Positions 45,926 through 55,300 of a stretch of DNA of 64,000 bases are shown here, piece by piece. Within the stretch, counting starts at the first letter, position 1; every line of letters starts with the position of its first letter. The notes beneath the pieces were generated by a model. It saw nothing but the letters and a program-made list of their open reading frames with translations. It was not told where the DNA came from and ran no database searches. The position numbers and the translations under genes were made by a program. Origin of the DNA: Cytophagales bacterium Alg240-R148 (GTDB lineage: Bacteria > Bacteroidota > Bacteroidia > Cytophagales > Cyclobacteriaceae); assembly GCA_900537185.1 (NCBI GenBank), contig LS999829.1, positions 275-64,274 of the forward strand, written 5' to 3'.

Positions 45926-46189
45926 TTAATGTAAGTTAGCTACTACAATTAGCATAATTAAAAAAGGTGATGCTATAACAGTTAATACTATAGTTATCCA
46001 CATCCATAGATTTTTAGTTTTTTGAGATGAAAACAACCAATTAAAAATTATTATCACACCTATAAAGCAGCTTAAATAATACGATATTAAAGAGTTAGCA
46101 AAAAAATCACTTGCTATAACACTAAAAACAAATACTATATGAAAAACAAAATATAGTGCAGCAACATATGCTTTTTTATTAACCTTCAT
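45926..46189 (-). CDS. Small three-helix membrane protein of the array
   Basis: 87 aa from ATG 46189, with three TM helices (about 8-27, 33-53, 60-83: YVAALYFVFHIVFVFSVIA, YYLSCFIGVIIIFNWLF, LWMWITIVLTVIASPFLIML). No known family. Small polytopic proteins are often immunity factors against membrane-damaging toxins, and its place in a row of orphan genes after an RHS toxin fits that, but this is inference. A repeat R1 copy starts 5 bp after its stop. Confidence 0.65.
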   Translation of the reverse strand: MKVNKKAYVAALYFVFHIVFVFSVIASDFFANSLISYYLSCFIGVIIIFNWLFSSQKTKNLWMWITIVLTVIASPFLIMLIVVANLH

Positions 46190-46215
46190 CTTTTATACAA
46201 CTTTATTTACTTTTT

Positions 46216-46373
46216 CAAGCTCGGTCGCATGTAGCACTAGCGCAATGCGAACGCAATTCAACTTGGCATTTACAATGCCAATACGCAAAACCTTTAGAAG
46301 AGCAATGCTAAACACCTCTATTACCCGCATTCCAAATGCTGGTGTTCAACTTTCATAGCTTAGGGTAAGGCCT
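46216..46373. repeat. Dispersed structured repeat R1, copy 3 (158 bp, one end cut)
   Basis: Begins with CAAGCTCGGTCGCAT and matches copy 2 nearly throughout, but stops at AAGGCCT, losing the second arm of the final hairpin. On the minus strand it starts 6 bp after the stop of the SUKH gene, where the break has occurred. Confidence 0.9.
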
Positions 46374-46379
46374 GGGGAA

Positions 46380-47069
46380 CTAAAGCTCAGCTAAATCTTG
46401 TGCCGTTAGATTATGTTTCTTCATAAACGCTTTTGTTTCTTCTAACCAATAAGGAATATAGTTTTTTCTTTCTTTATATAACATTCTTTCTAACACATCA
46501 ACACCCCCAATAGGAACTGTAGGTCTAAATGGAGTGTTTTTCCCTTCAGGCGTGTGCAATTTTTTAAGTCGCAAAATTTCGTCATTTAAAAAAACGTTAA
46601 AGTTTTTCCATTTAAAGCTAAAAGCTTTAGAGTCTTTTTCGAAATATTCAATTTCATTATTTAACAAATTATAAAAAATTTCACTACCATTCCAACCATA
46701 ACTACCTAACTTTAGTTTGGTATCATCCTGTCTAAATATTTTACTTCTGTTATTTGCATCAATTATATCAAACGGTTGAATATTTTCAAAATTAGATCTA
46801 GAAAAAGCACCTCTTATTCCGAGAATTGTAATCGCTGAATTAAATAACCATACCCCGTTATATTTTTTATAAAATTCAACTAGATCAACAGGCAACGAAA
46901 TACCTAGTTGCTCTTGAATTATTTGAACCTCATCTCCTTTAGGTTTAAATAAATAATGGATATAGGCCAAAGGAGCTATAAACTCTGCTTTACCAATTTT
47001 TTTTGTGCCATCTTCTTGGACATCCATGCCCTTTGTTTCATAATTCTTTATTAACTCTTCCAAATTCAT
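46380..47069 (-). CDS. SUKH (SMI1/KNR4) family immunity protein
   Basis: 229 aa. The SUKH core lies at about 45-190: IIQEQLGISLPVDLVEFYKKYNG (quoted in part: LPVDLVEFYKKYNGVWLF) near residue 60 is the family's diagnostic helix and loop, followed by FYNLLNNEIEYF and the beta-strand segment. SUKH proteins are the most common immunity proteins for polymorphic nuclease toxins in contact-dependent and RHS systems. No cognate toxin is adjacent; only a seven-codon tail (LKTEEIL, stop overlapping the ATG) precedes it, so it is an orphan. This gene gives the best evidence that the array is an immunity bank. Confidence 0.85.
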   Translation of the reverse strand: MNLEELIKNYETKGMDVQEDGTKKIGKAEFIAPLAYIHYLFKPKGDEVQIIQEQLGISLPVDLVEFYKKYNGVWLFNSAITILGIRGAFSRSNFENIQPFDIIDANNRSKIFRQDDTKLKLGSYGWNGSEIFYNLLNNEIEYFEKDSKAFSFKWKNFNVFLNDEILRLKKLHTPEGKNTPFRPTVPIGGVDVLERMLYKERKNYIPYWLEETKAFMKKHNLTAQDLAEL

Positions 47070-47336
47070 AAAATTTCTTCTGTTTTTAATTAATCCCCCT
47101 TCTGGCCTTAGCGTCTCCTAAGACCTACTATTACGAGAGCCTCCGCTCGAAACGACAACATACCAACGAATCAACTTCCGAGCAAATTCTTAACAACCAT
47201 TCATTCCAAACACAACGATCGGGGGGAAGGCTATGCTCTATTCTCTCTATTGAAAAATGGCCTCTTATTTCGTTTATCTAATACCACTGTAAAATTAAAA
47301 TTTCACTTTCCTCGCTCTTCTCACAAAATAGGTACA
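47070..47336. other. Non-coding spacer ahead of repeat R2
   Basis: No reading frame of note. Holds a small inverted repeat GGTCTTAG/CTAAGGCC (near 47110-47130, minus strand) and a stretch AGAAGAGCGAGGAAAG that continues the R2 family. Probably remnant of a mobile or repeat unit. Confidence 0.5.
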
Positions 47337-47375
47337 GTCGTAGGACCGCTGCGCTTAACCTACGAGTAGGGGGGG
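47337..47375. repeat. Dispersed hairpin repeat R2, copy A
   Basis: CGTAGG, 14-nt loop ACCGCTGCGCTTAA, CCTACG, then a run of seven G. On the minus strand the run of C starts directly after the stop of the lipoprotein gene at 47376. Shares its core with copy B at 48861. Confidence 0.88.
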
Positions 47376-47861
47376 CTATCTATAATCTCCTAAATAAATT
47401 TTATAAAAAAAATATGAATCTATACTATCAATACTTTCCAAAGAATAACTATTATCTTTAAGGGTGTAAAAATAGTCTTTGTTTATAAAATAAGGATCCT
47501 CAAATATAGGTTTCGAATTAATTTCTCTACTGTACAATTTATTTTTCCATTCAAATGATTCCTCTCCTCGTATAAATCCGCCCTTTATATCAAACTCATA
47601 ATTAAAATCAGAAGTACATTCAAAACAATAAATTCTTTTTTTATAGCTACTATCATTATACTCATAAAGCATTTGAAATTTCCGTCTATAAACTTCCTTA
47701 ATGTATAATTTAAAATTATCATCAAATTCAGTGAAAAGCACTTCTTCCCTAGGCAACCTATTTATATCAATCTTTTCATTACAACAAACAATTAAAATTG
47801 TTAATAAAAAAAATACAATTCTAACCATTATCACCATTGTTACTTTCTTTAGTTGAATCAT
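47376..47861 (-). CDS. Small lipoprotein of the array, unknown
   Basis: Up to 161 aa. The hydrophobic start MVRIVFFLLTILIVCC (ATG at 47828) ends in a lipobox-like site, so the true start may be there rather than at 47861. The mature part of about 130 residues is acidic and rich in Tyr and Phe (EVLFTEFDDNFKLYIKEVY, IYLGDYR). No family recognised. A separate frame ending at 47821 overlaps its start and looks like the tail of a lost toxin. Immunity function in the periplasm is inferred. Confidence 0.65.
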   Translation of the reverse strand: MIQLKKVTMVIMVRIVFFLLTILIVCCNEKIDINRLPREEVLFTEFDDNFKLYIKEVYRRKFQMLYEYNDSSYKKRIYCFECTSDFNYEFDIKGGFIRGEESFEWKNKLYSREINSKPIFEDPYFINKDYFYTLKDNSYSLESIDSIDSYFFYKIYLGDYR

Positions 47862-47946
47862 AGTATTCAGGTATCATTATAATTTTTGGATTTTCCTCAT
47901 TGAATTTTTTGATCAAATCTTCCATTCGGTTTGCTAGGTTGAGACC
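47821..47946 (-). pseudogene. Orphan 3' tail of a lost gene, overlapping the next gene's start
   Basis: After a stop, 41 codons stay open: LANRMEDLIKKFNEENP followed by KIIMIPEYYDSTKESNNGDNG. This is protein-like, charged and helical. Its end overlaps the lipoprotein start at 47861 in another frame, as toxin and immunity genes often do. Its upstream part is fused to a repeat R1 stub. Read as the remnant C-terminus of a displaced toxin. Confidence 0.45.
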
Positions 47947-47970
47947 TCAATGCCAACAAGGCCTAGCGGG
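47933..47970. repeat. Dispersed repeat R1, copy 5 (38-bp stub)
   Basis: GCTAGG...GGCCTAGCGGG matches the outer end of the full copies and forms a GCTAGG/CCTAGC stem. On the minus strand it starts 7 bp after the stop of the lipoprotein gene at 47978. Confidence 0.65.
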
Positions 47971-47977
47971 GCAATGG

Positions 47978-48535
47978 CTACAATTTAACTGAGTTGGATG
48001 TAACACAGGTAACGGGCCCATCATGTGTTTCTAAAAACATAACAAAATCTTCCGTTATTAAATTAATTCTAATCTCTTTCAACATAATTTGGTCACTAGC
48101 AATTCTTTTCTGGTTGATTTTATAAGAATACCATCCCTTTTCATTTTTATTCAAGAACTTAATTTTTGCATCCTTTAATAATAGTGTATTTGTATTCACT
48201 TCTGTTTGTTCCCCTTCACTTCCATTAAAATTTATAAAAATCTGTTCCTCATTGCCCTTTCGTTCTTTGTAAAACAACCGGTTATCTTCAAACCTAAAAT
48301 ATCCAGAGTAAGGAACGGTTATTTTTTTATAATCCAATTTGAATTTATTGTACACCAAACCATTTTCCTCCATCAATTCTTTGTAAATAATTAACTCTAC
48401 ATCATGGCTACGAACTCTTTCCAATTTAATATTGGAACAATTACACCGCTTTTTTTCTATGCTTTTTTCAGAAAAGAATGGCGAGCAAGAAACACAAGTT
48501 ATAAATGTCAAAAATACGTACACAAAACATTTCAT
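47978..48535 (-). CDS. Lipoprotein of the array, unknown
   Basis: 185 aa. MKCFVYVFLTFITCVSCSPF is a lipoprotein signal with the acceptor Cys near 17. The mature domain alternates short strands (NKFKLDYKKITVPYSGYFRFED, LFYKERKGNEEQIFINF) and ends with THDGPVTCVTSNSVKL. No known family recognised. It lies between R1 stubs like its neighbours. An outer- or inner-membrane-anchored immunity protein against a periplasm-entering toxin is a fair guess and no more. Confidence 0.7.
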   Translation of the reverse strand: MKCFVYVFLTFITCVSCSPFFSEKSIEKKRCNCSNIKLERVRSHDVELIIYKELMEENGLVYNKFKLDYKKITVPYSGYFRFEDNRLFYKERKGNEEQIFINFNGSEGEQTEVNTNTLLLKDAKIKFLNKNEKGWYSYKINQKRIASDQIMLKEIRINLITEDFVMFLETHDGPVTCVTSNSVKL

Positions 48536-48542
48536 ATATCAT

Positions 48543-48677
48543 CTATCTTATCATGTAAAAACAACAGACTTTTGAGTGTTCAATTCCTCTTCTCAATTTA
48601 ACGATGGTTTTAACTATTGCATAATCATAGGACGCCATATCGGCAATAAAATCAAAAACGTTGGTCCTTGTTAAATA
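48543..48677 (-). pseudogene. Possible gene fragment upstream of the 47978 lipoprotein
   Basis: An open stretch of 44 codons without a good start: TRTNVFDFIADMASYDYAIV followed by KTIVKLRRGIEHSKVCC. It reads like folded-protein sequence, is cut off at its 5' side, and ends 8 bp before the lipoprotein ATG. Chance is not excluded at this length. Confidence 0.35.
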
Positions 48678-48756
48678 CTAAACACTTTAAATCGATTAAT
48701 GCTATGATTTTGTGTGTCAGTCTTATGGTTTTGTTTGAATACGCTATCTCTTTAAA

Positions 48757-48831
48757 ACCCGCATTCCAAATGCTGGTATTCCTCTTTTCATAGTTAAAGA
48801 TAAGGCCTCATTGCAAATGAGGCCTAGCGGG
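48757..48831. repeat. Dispersed repeat R1, copy 4 (75-bp half)
   Basis: ACCCGCATTCCAAATGCTGG through GGCCTAGCGGG. Keeps the final GGCCTCATT/AATGAGGCC hairpin; the other half is lost or too changed to see. Confidence 0.85.
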
Positions 48832-48860
48832 AACGAGCGGACGCTCTCATCACAAAAAGG

Positions 48861-48899
48861 GTCGTAGGACCGCTGCGCTTAACCTACGACCAGGGGGGG
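48861..48899. repeat. Dispersed hairpin repeat R2, copy B
   Basis: GTCGTAGG, ACCGCTGCGCTTAA, CCTACGAC, then CA and seven G. On the minus strand the C run begins one base after the stop of the gene at 48901. R1 copy 4 follows about 30 bp further on. Confidence 0.9.
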
Positions 48900-48900
48900 A

Positions 48901-49311
48901 TTAAAATGTAAAATTATCCCAATAGTTACAATCAAAACTCTTCTCACATGAAAGATCAATTTTTTTTGACCTTTTACCATCCTTATATAGGATAAATGAA
49001 AAAGACCCTTTTTGTTTCCCTATTGAATCTCCTTTTTGAATATATGCTTCTGGGTGCTTTAAACATAAATTTTTTACTATTAAAATTTCTCCATTACTCA
49101 AAACTGAAAATTGAAAGATGCCTCTATTGGCGTAATTTTTCCCACATTTAATAACAACACCTGCAAATTTTAGATCTTTAAATTTAACACAGTTCCTTTT
49201 ATTTACTTCAAATACCTCATTCTTTGTTAAATTTATGAAAAGCTTATACACACCAAAACTAAACATAAAAAACATCAATAACACGAGTAAATAATAAATC
49301 CTAATTTTCAT
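48901..49311 (-). CDS. Likely cognate immunity protein of the giant RHS toxin
   Basis: 136 aa, starting 12 bp after the giant gene's stop. One TM helix (about 6-27, YLLVLLMFFMFSFGVYKLF) anchors a soluble domain of about 105 residues with four or five Cys (RNCVKF, IKCGK, LCLKHP, LSCEKSFDCNYW). No known family. In RHS loci the gene right after the toxin tip nearly always encodes immunity, so this call rests on position. A periplasm-facing anchor suggests the toxin acts in the envelope or is met there. Confidence 0.7.
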   Translation of the reverse strand: MKIRIYYLLVLLMFFMFSFGVYKLFINLTKNEVFEVNKRNCVKFKDLKFAGVVIKCGKNYANRGIFQFSVLSNGEILIVKNLCLKHPEAYIQKGDSIGKQKGSFSFILYKDGKRSKKIDLSCEKSFDCNYWDNFTF

Positions 49312-49323
49312 ATTTAAATAACA

Positions 49324-52300
49324 TTACTCTTTATTTTGTGGTTTGGGAAACTTCAGCTGAGTTTCAGTAGTAACTTCTGTTTTACTTAAAGGTAGCACAC
49401 CTGATGCAGTTCCTTTTGAAAACCCATACCATATAACATTCCCTGAGTTATCGTAACCTATCCATCTTCCACTTTCCCAAGCCAAAATTCCTTCAGAATA
49501 GTTATAACCAGCCCCTTCAAGTGAAGAGGGTGTAGGGTTTTTATCTGGCCCTGCATATTTACCAGTGATTGACCCTCCAGAAACAGCTACATCAAAACCT
49601 ACACCTTGGAACTGATAAGTGAATTGACTATACCCATACCCTTTTACATATCCTTGAATAATCCCAGCTCCCTTGCCCCCTATTGCAACCATTCCAGATT
49701 GGGAATAATCACCTACAAAATCATTTTCACCATAAAATGAACCAAACACCTTTTCATATTCTTTTGTGGCCCTAACATCCACAGGGTAAGTTGCATCCGG
49801 ATAAGCTCCTTCAATTGGACTAAAATGATAAATTGTTGAATTAAGGATTTTCCCTTTATTTATATCCTTGTTTTCATAGGAATATGTATAAACATCAACG
49901 CCTTTTATCGAAGGATCATAAAATATTTCTGCCACTTTCCTATCCTCAGATAATTTACCGATAACGATGTTCTTTTCAACCCAATCATCTTTAAAATAAT
50001 TGTTAAGAGCCCAGTAAGTTAACCTTCTCTGTTCATGAATATCATTCAAATTAAGAGCTTTAACAAAATCGACGGATATATTTGGACTATATATTTTAAC
50101 TACCCATTCTTGCCCATCCAAATCTATACCATCAATAGGCCTATTGCTAGCAAATTGATAAGGTGTCAACATTGGATAGCTCTGTGTCAACGGATCCACA
50201 GACAAAAACTTCGCGATGGCTGGGTTGTAAATCCTAAAGCCATAGTCATAATGGGTTTGAGAACCCCATTCTTTATCCGTATCTTTTTCTTTGCCATTAA
50301 AGCCATACCTATACCCATCACTACTTTGACTTCTTCCCTCCATGGCCAAGCCAAATGGGTAGTAGTCGGAAGTACTCAGCACTTCAGCTTCGAATATTTG
50401 TCCGCCTTGGCCGTCGGCTGTGCCCGATTTGTAGTCACTAACAACGGTAAGCACGTTGCCTAGGTGGTTGCTGAGCTCGTAGCTGCGTTGGCCTAATTTC
50501 CTCTGGCCGTCGGCGATTTCGCCGCGCAAATGGCCCAATCGGCTGCTTCCGTAAATAGGCGTTTCTTTAACTGCCCCGCCCTCGTAAATAGCCATTACAT
50601 TGCCACTGGCATCTCTAAGATAGTGAGAATTTTTGGTAATGCCATCGGTACCCGTGGCGGCTTTTAATACCCGGTTGCCCGCAGCATCGTAGGCAAAACG
50701 AACTGCAGAGCCATCGTCTTTGTTGATTTGTTTTACTTTGCCATATGGCGTCCACTCAATGCTTACCCCTTCTTCATTGTCGCGCACCAGGTTGCCTATC
50801 TCATCGTATTCGTATTGCATGTTGATGGCGGCTGGGTCTACGGTAATTCTGGTTAATTTAGAATCTATATGGGTACCCGGCTTTAAGGTTACACTGTTTT
50901 GTGCCACCATCCATTCAGAGTCTTCGTGCTCCATGTTAAAGGCTTGCTGCGTGGTAAGGCTTTCATAGGCCTTCCAGAACTGTCCTTCTGCATCTGGTTG
51001 GTAGTTGTTGTAGGTCTGTGCCGGGAAATTAGTGCCCATTTCTGGGGTCTGCACCATTTTTAATCGGTTGCTGCCTTTGTAGTAATGGTAATTAAAATTG
51101 TGCAACTCTACGCCGTCCTTGTCGTTTCTATTTAAGGTCAGCAAATTGCCATTGCCATCGTAGCTGTAGCTGGTATTGTACGCACCGGTGCCTCCTCCAA
51201 ATCCTTTGAGTGGGTCGTAGTTGGTCAAACTCTTGGCTGCTTTTATTCTATTCAACTGGTCGTATTGGTACAACATGCCTTGGTAGCGGTTGGCTGGTTC
51301 TAAGCCTGGCAAGTCTGTGGCCATCCAAGCAATGTTGCCATTGTACAAGCCGCTGTTGTTGTGCACTAAGTTTTGTTGCAACCACATTTGGTCGCGCTGC
51401 CCAGGCATATTGGCCTCAATGTTGGATCCTATGGCTTTGTAATCGCCATCAAAATAACCCAAGGTATAGGCAAAAGCATCGCGGGCCACTAAGTTGCTTG
51501 CAGTGCCATCGGCTCCAGGATCTCCGGCCATTGGCATGTTCACTCCTTTGATCCACCCTTGTAAGGTATACACGTAGTCCAAGCCTTGTACATCGTAATG
51601 CCCTAAGGTCGTACGGGCCAGTGGGCCGTGGGCATAATACGTGTATTCCGCTTCTTTGTTCCAAACAAAACGGTCGGTAGTGGTTTCCACTACACTGATG
51701 CGGTTGTCGGCATCGTACTCGTAGTGGTGGATGAACTGGTCTTCGGCACCAAACTGGTACATGGCGTAGTTGACATTGCCACTAATTAAGTCGTATACAT
51801 AATCCAATCGTTTGGGGCTTAGGCCCTCTGGCGATTGTAATACTGTTGTTACGTTGCCATGGGCATCGTAGGTATAATGTGTTTTGTTGTTATTGTTTTG
51901 GGCAGCATCGTCCATGGTTTCTACCCAAGATACCCGCGTTCTTAAATTCTCTTGTTCCAAGGTGCCGGCTAAGCTGGCGTCTGGCAAGTCGTAGTGTGTA
52001 CGGGTAATATCCGTAGGGCTTGCGTAGGCCACATATTGGATGCCGTTGGCAGGATCGCCCGTCATTGGAAAGAACGGGTTGGATTGCATTTCGGCTTCAA
52101 TTTCGGCCATGCTCTGGCTACCCATGCTCATTTCTCCAACTTCTACAATCCTAGCTTGCGCATCGTACACCGTATAACTCAACTTGCTGTCGATGCGCTG
52201 CTGGGCATTTTGAGACAGGGTCAAGCGCTGGGCATCATCGTAATAGAACTTGGTAGTACCACCGTCTGGTGAATTTTGCCAGATCAATTGGTTGAGCGAG

Positions 52301-55300
52301 TTGTATTGGTAACGCGTTTTTAACTCATGGGCTGGTTCTATATTTTGCCCTCCAGCCAACTGTGCATTGGTAAGCGGTTTAACTCCTGCCGGAGGCACCG
52401 TCTGTACTAAATTGCCTGCTTGGTCGTAGTAGTACAAGGTATAGTGGTATTCAGTTGGTTTATAAGAATAACTGAAGTCTTCTTCTATGTGGCTGAAACA
52501 GTCTGTTTCTAAGGCATTTAGATACTCTGTAATTTTAAGGTCAATGTATTTATCAATTTCCTCTTCTATGGTAATGTCCACAATGGTTTGTAAATCTTCC
52601 AAACATTGTGCCTCCATATCAGCCAAATTGATTGGGTTTTGATACAACCCAACATCTTTTGAATCATAATTAGGCCCGTAACGTTTGCAAATTCTTAAGA
52701 CATTGTCTTTTTTAAGTCGGTAAGTTATTGGCTCCGATCTTAAAATTACATCCGGAACTCCATCGGTAGTTAGGTTGTCATGAATAATTTCATAGTGGTA
52801 AACTCCTTGTTGCTCACTGGTAAAGACCCCCATATTTAAAATGTGGTTGTCTGCCTCAAAGGTCTCTTTTCCTGGAATTAAATTGCCATTTTTGTACCAC
52901 CTGTATTTGGCTGAACCGTAAAGCGGGTTGTCTTTTAAACTAACATCCACTTCAGTGGATAAAGTATATTGCGCCCCTTCTGCTACAAACACAACATAGG
53001 CTTCTCCAACATTTTGTTGGTATAAAGAATTTATATTAGATTCATTATTAGAATAGACAATAGCTGGGTTGTTCTCTAAGTAAGGTAATATATCTTCAAA
53101 ACTCAATTTATTGCCCTTAATAAAGCCACTATTATTCAATACAGAAACATTACCCAACCCACCTCGAATATTATTCAAACTTAAATCTAAGGTATGTACG
53201 TTTAAAGAAGGAACATTCCCTATAAACGCACAATTTCTTAACAAGAGTCTATAATAATCTTGTTGACTAAAAAACGCTGGAACTTCTTCTGGAGTTTTAT
53301 TAGGGTTATCCGAACAATCAAAATTATTTAATTTAGTCAACCTCCCATAGGACAATGGGATCGTACCAATTCTATTGGTATTATTTATAACTACACCAGT
53401 AATGTTTGATGAGTTTGATAACCCTTCAGGGAATCTTTGAGCAGATAAACCTGGATTATTGCCAATAGAAAAATATGTTAATTCCGGTAATTCCAATTCT
53501 GGAACCAGCCCTATTCTTTGTGTAAGGTATAAATTCAAGTAGGTCAATTTTTTCAAACTATTAATCCAACTTGGTATTGGTGCTGGATCCAATTTGCTAC
53601 AAAGATTTAAATTCAATGTGTGCATTTCTGTTGAACCAGATAGGTCAGGAATTACACCTGTAAAATTATTATATGATAAGTTTAGTGTTTTAAGGTTGGT
53701 TAGATTGGCTAAACCTTTAGGAAAAACACCAGAATAATTCCCTCCGCTTAGATCAATTTTATTCAAGTTAACCAATTTACTAAAGTCAATTACAGCGCCT
53801 GCGTCTTCAAACGGTCTATCCCTATTTAGTGATAAGGTAAGCAATTGCACCATATCCTCAATACAAGCGGGCATTGGAGATATCTCATTATTATAATCTA
53901 TTGTAATAGAATTAAGATTGGGCATGTAACACAAAAATTCCAGCTTGCCACTAATTCCTTGAAGATTAATTTTTTCAATATTTTCTAAAGGTTCACTTAA
54001 AACTGGTAATTTAAAATTTGAATTCCGTTTAAAGCCCAAAATCAACCAATTAAGGTGTTGAAATTTTGTCAAATTCAATGGGAAGGCACCCGAATTATCG
54101 CTATTAATGGTGCTAATATTGGCAACATGAGTAACAAACCCATCAAAATTAGTCGTTATTCCATTCCATGTACTAATATCCACACCGAACCCATCAGCTG
54201 CAAGAGGCGCGTCTTTCCAGCCAACTCTACTAGAAGCCACCCACAAATCACCCTCAGTAGCATTGTAAAAGTCAATCAATGCAGCACGTTCAGCAGCTTG
54301 TGCATCCATTTGCTCTTGAGTTAACACCGCAGGAACTGCCATAGCCATTGGGCTGGCCATTTGCTGTTCGAATGGGGGTTCTCCATTGCCTGGGCCTCCA
54401 CCGCCGCCATCGAACAAGTTAACTTGTACCACTTTGGTTGTGGTCGGTCCAGTTGGGCAACCCAATCGGCTTACATTAACAGATAATAAAATATCATTGG
54501 TATTGTTGGCAGGAAACGGCTGCACGTTTACCGATTTGCTGTTTGGACCAGCCAACACAATGTTTTCTGCCGGGGACCAGTCATATACATAGGTCTTGTT
54601 AAGGTCGTTAATGTGCTCCGCAGTGAATAGATTATGTATACCATTCTCTTGGCCTGCAATTATAACATCTGCCCCGGATATTTGAGAAACAATTACATCG
54701 TTGCAATTGTCTGTTCCACAAGTGATTGTTGAGCAATCTACTTCAAAAACTTGTGATCGAATTAGTTTAATCTCACCATTGCTTCTTTCATATACCTTCA
54801 CTTCTACTCCATCACATGAGTTGTCATTCAGCTTTATTTGAAGGTTTTTAGACCCCAAACCTGAAATTATTTCAGCATTTGTTACTTCCCATGAAAAACA
54901 ACTTATGTCCTCATTGGAACAAGGTCTGGATAGTGAAATAGTATATACCCCTCCGTTTTGACATTTAACCATGGGGTTGCCATCGTTAGCAGACATCAGC
55001 CAAGAGCAGTTGAATGCTGCCTGTGATGCCTCAGAAATCCTTTTTGGATCAAAGCTGCTGTTCAACTGGGCCCCACCCTGGACCAGAGGATTGCACCATA
55101 CTTCCACTGGTTTTAAGTTTACATTGCCTTGCTCTAGACATTCGTTGGTCGCAACAACTTCTACATTATAATTCCCACAAGACAAGTTATAAGGGTCAAT
55201 ATATATTCTGTCAGTGCCCTGGCCTCTTAGAATTGGTACCTCAACAAAATTCCAAGTATAGGTAAAATTAGGCTTCGGATCTATTACATAAAAACTAACT

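Noticed and set aside
44440-46373. R1 as a true integron attC site
   Set aside because: No RYYYAAC/GTTRRRY core pair could be found at the ends and no integrase gene is in the window. Kept only as an analogy.
48404-48601. Plus-strand 65-residue frame in the array
   Set aside because: Covers the start of a lipoprotein gene read the other way; no coding features of its own.
51210-51551. Plus-strand frames inside the giant RHS gene
   Set aside because: All lie opposite the YD-repeat frame, which is continuous and domain-rich.
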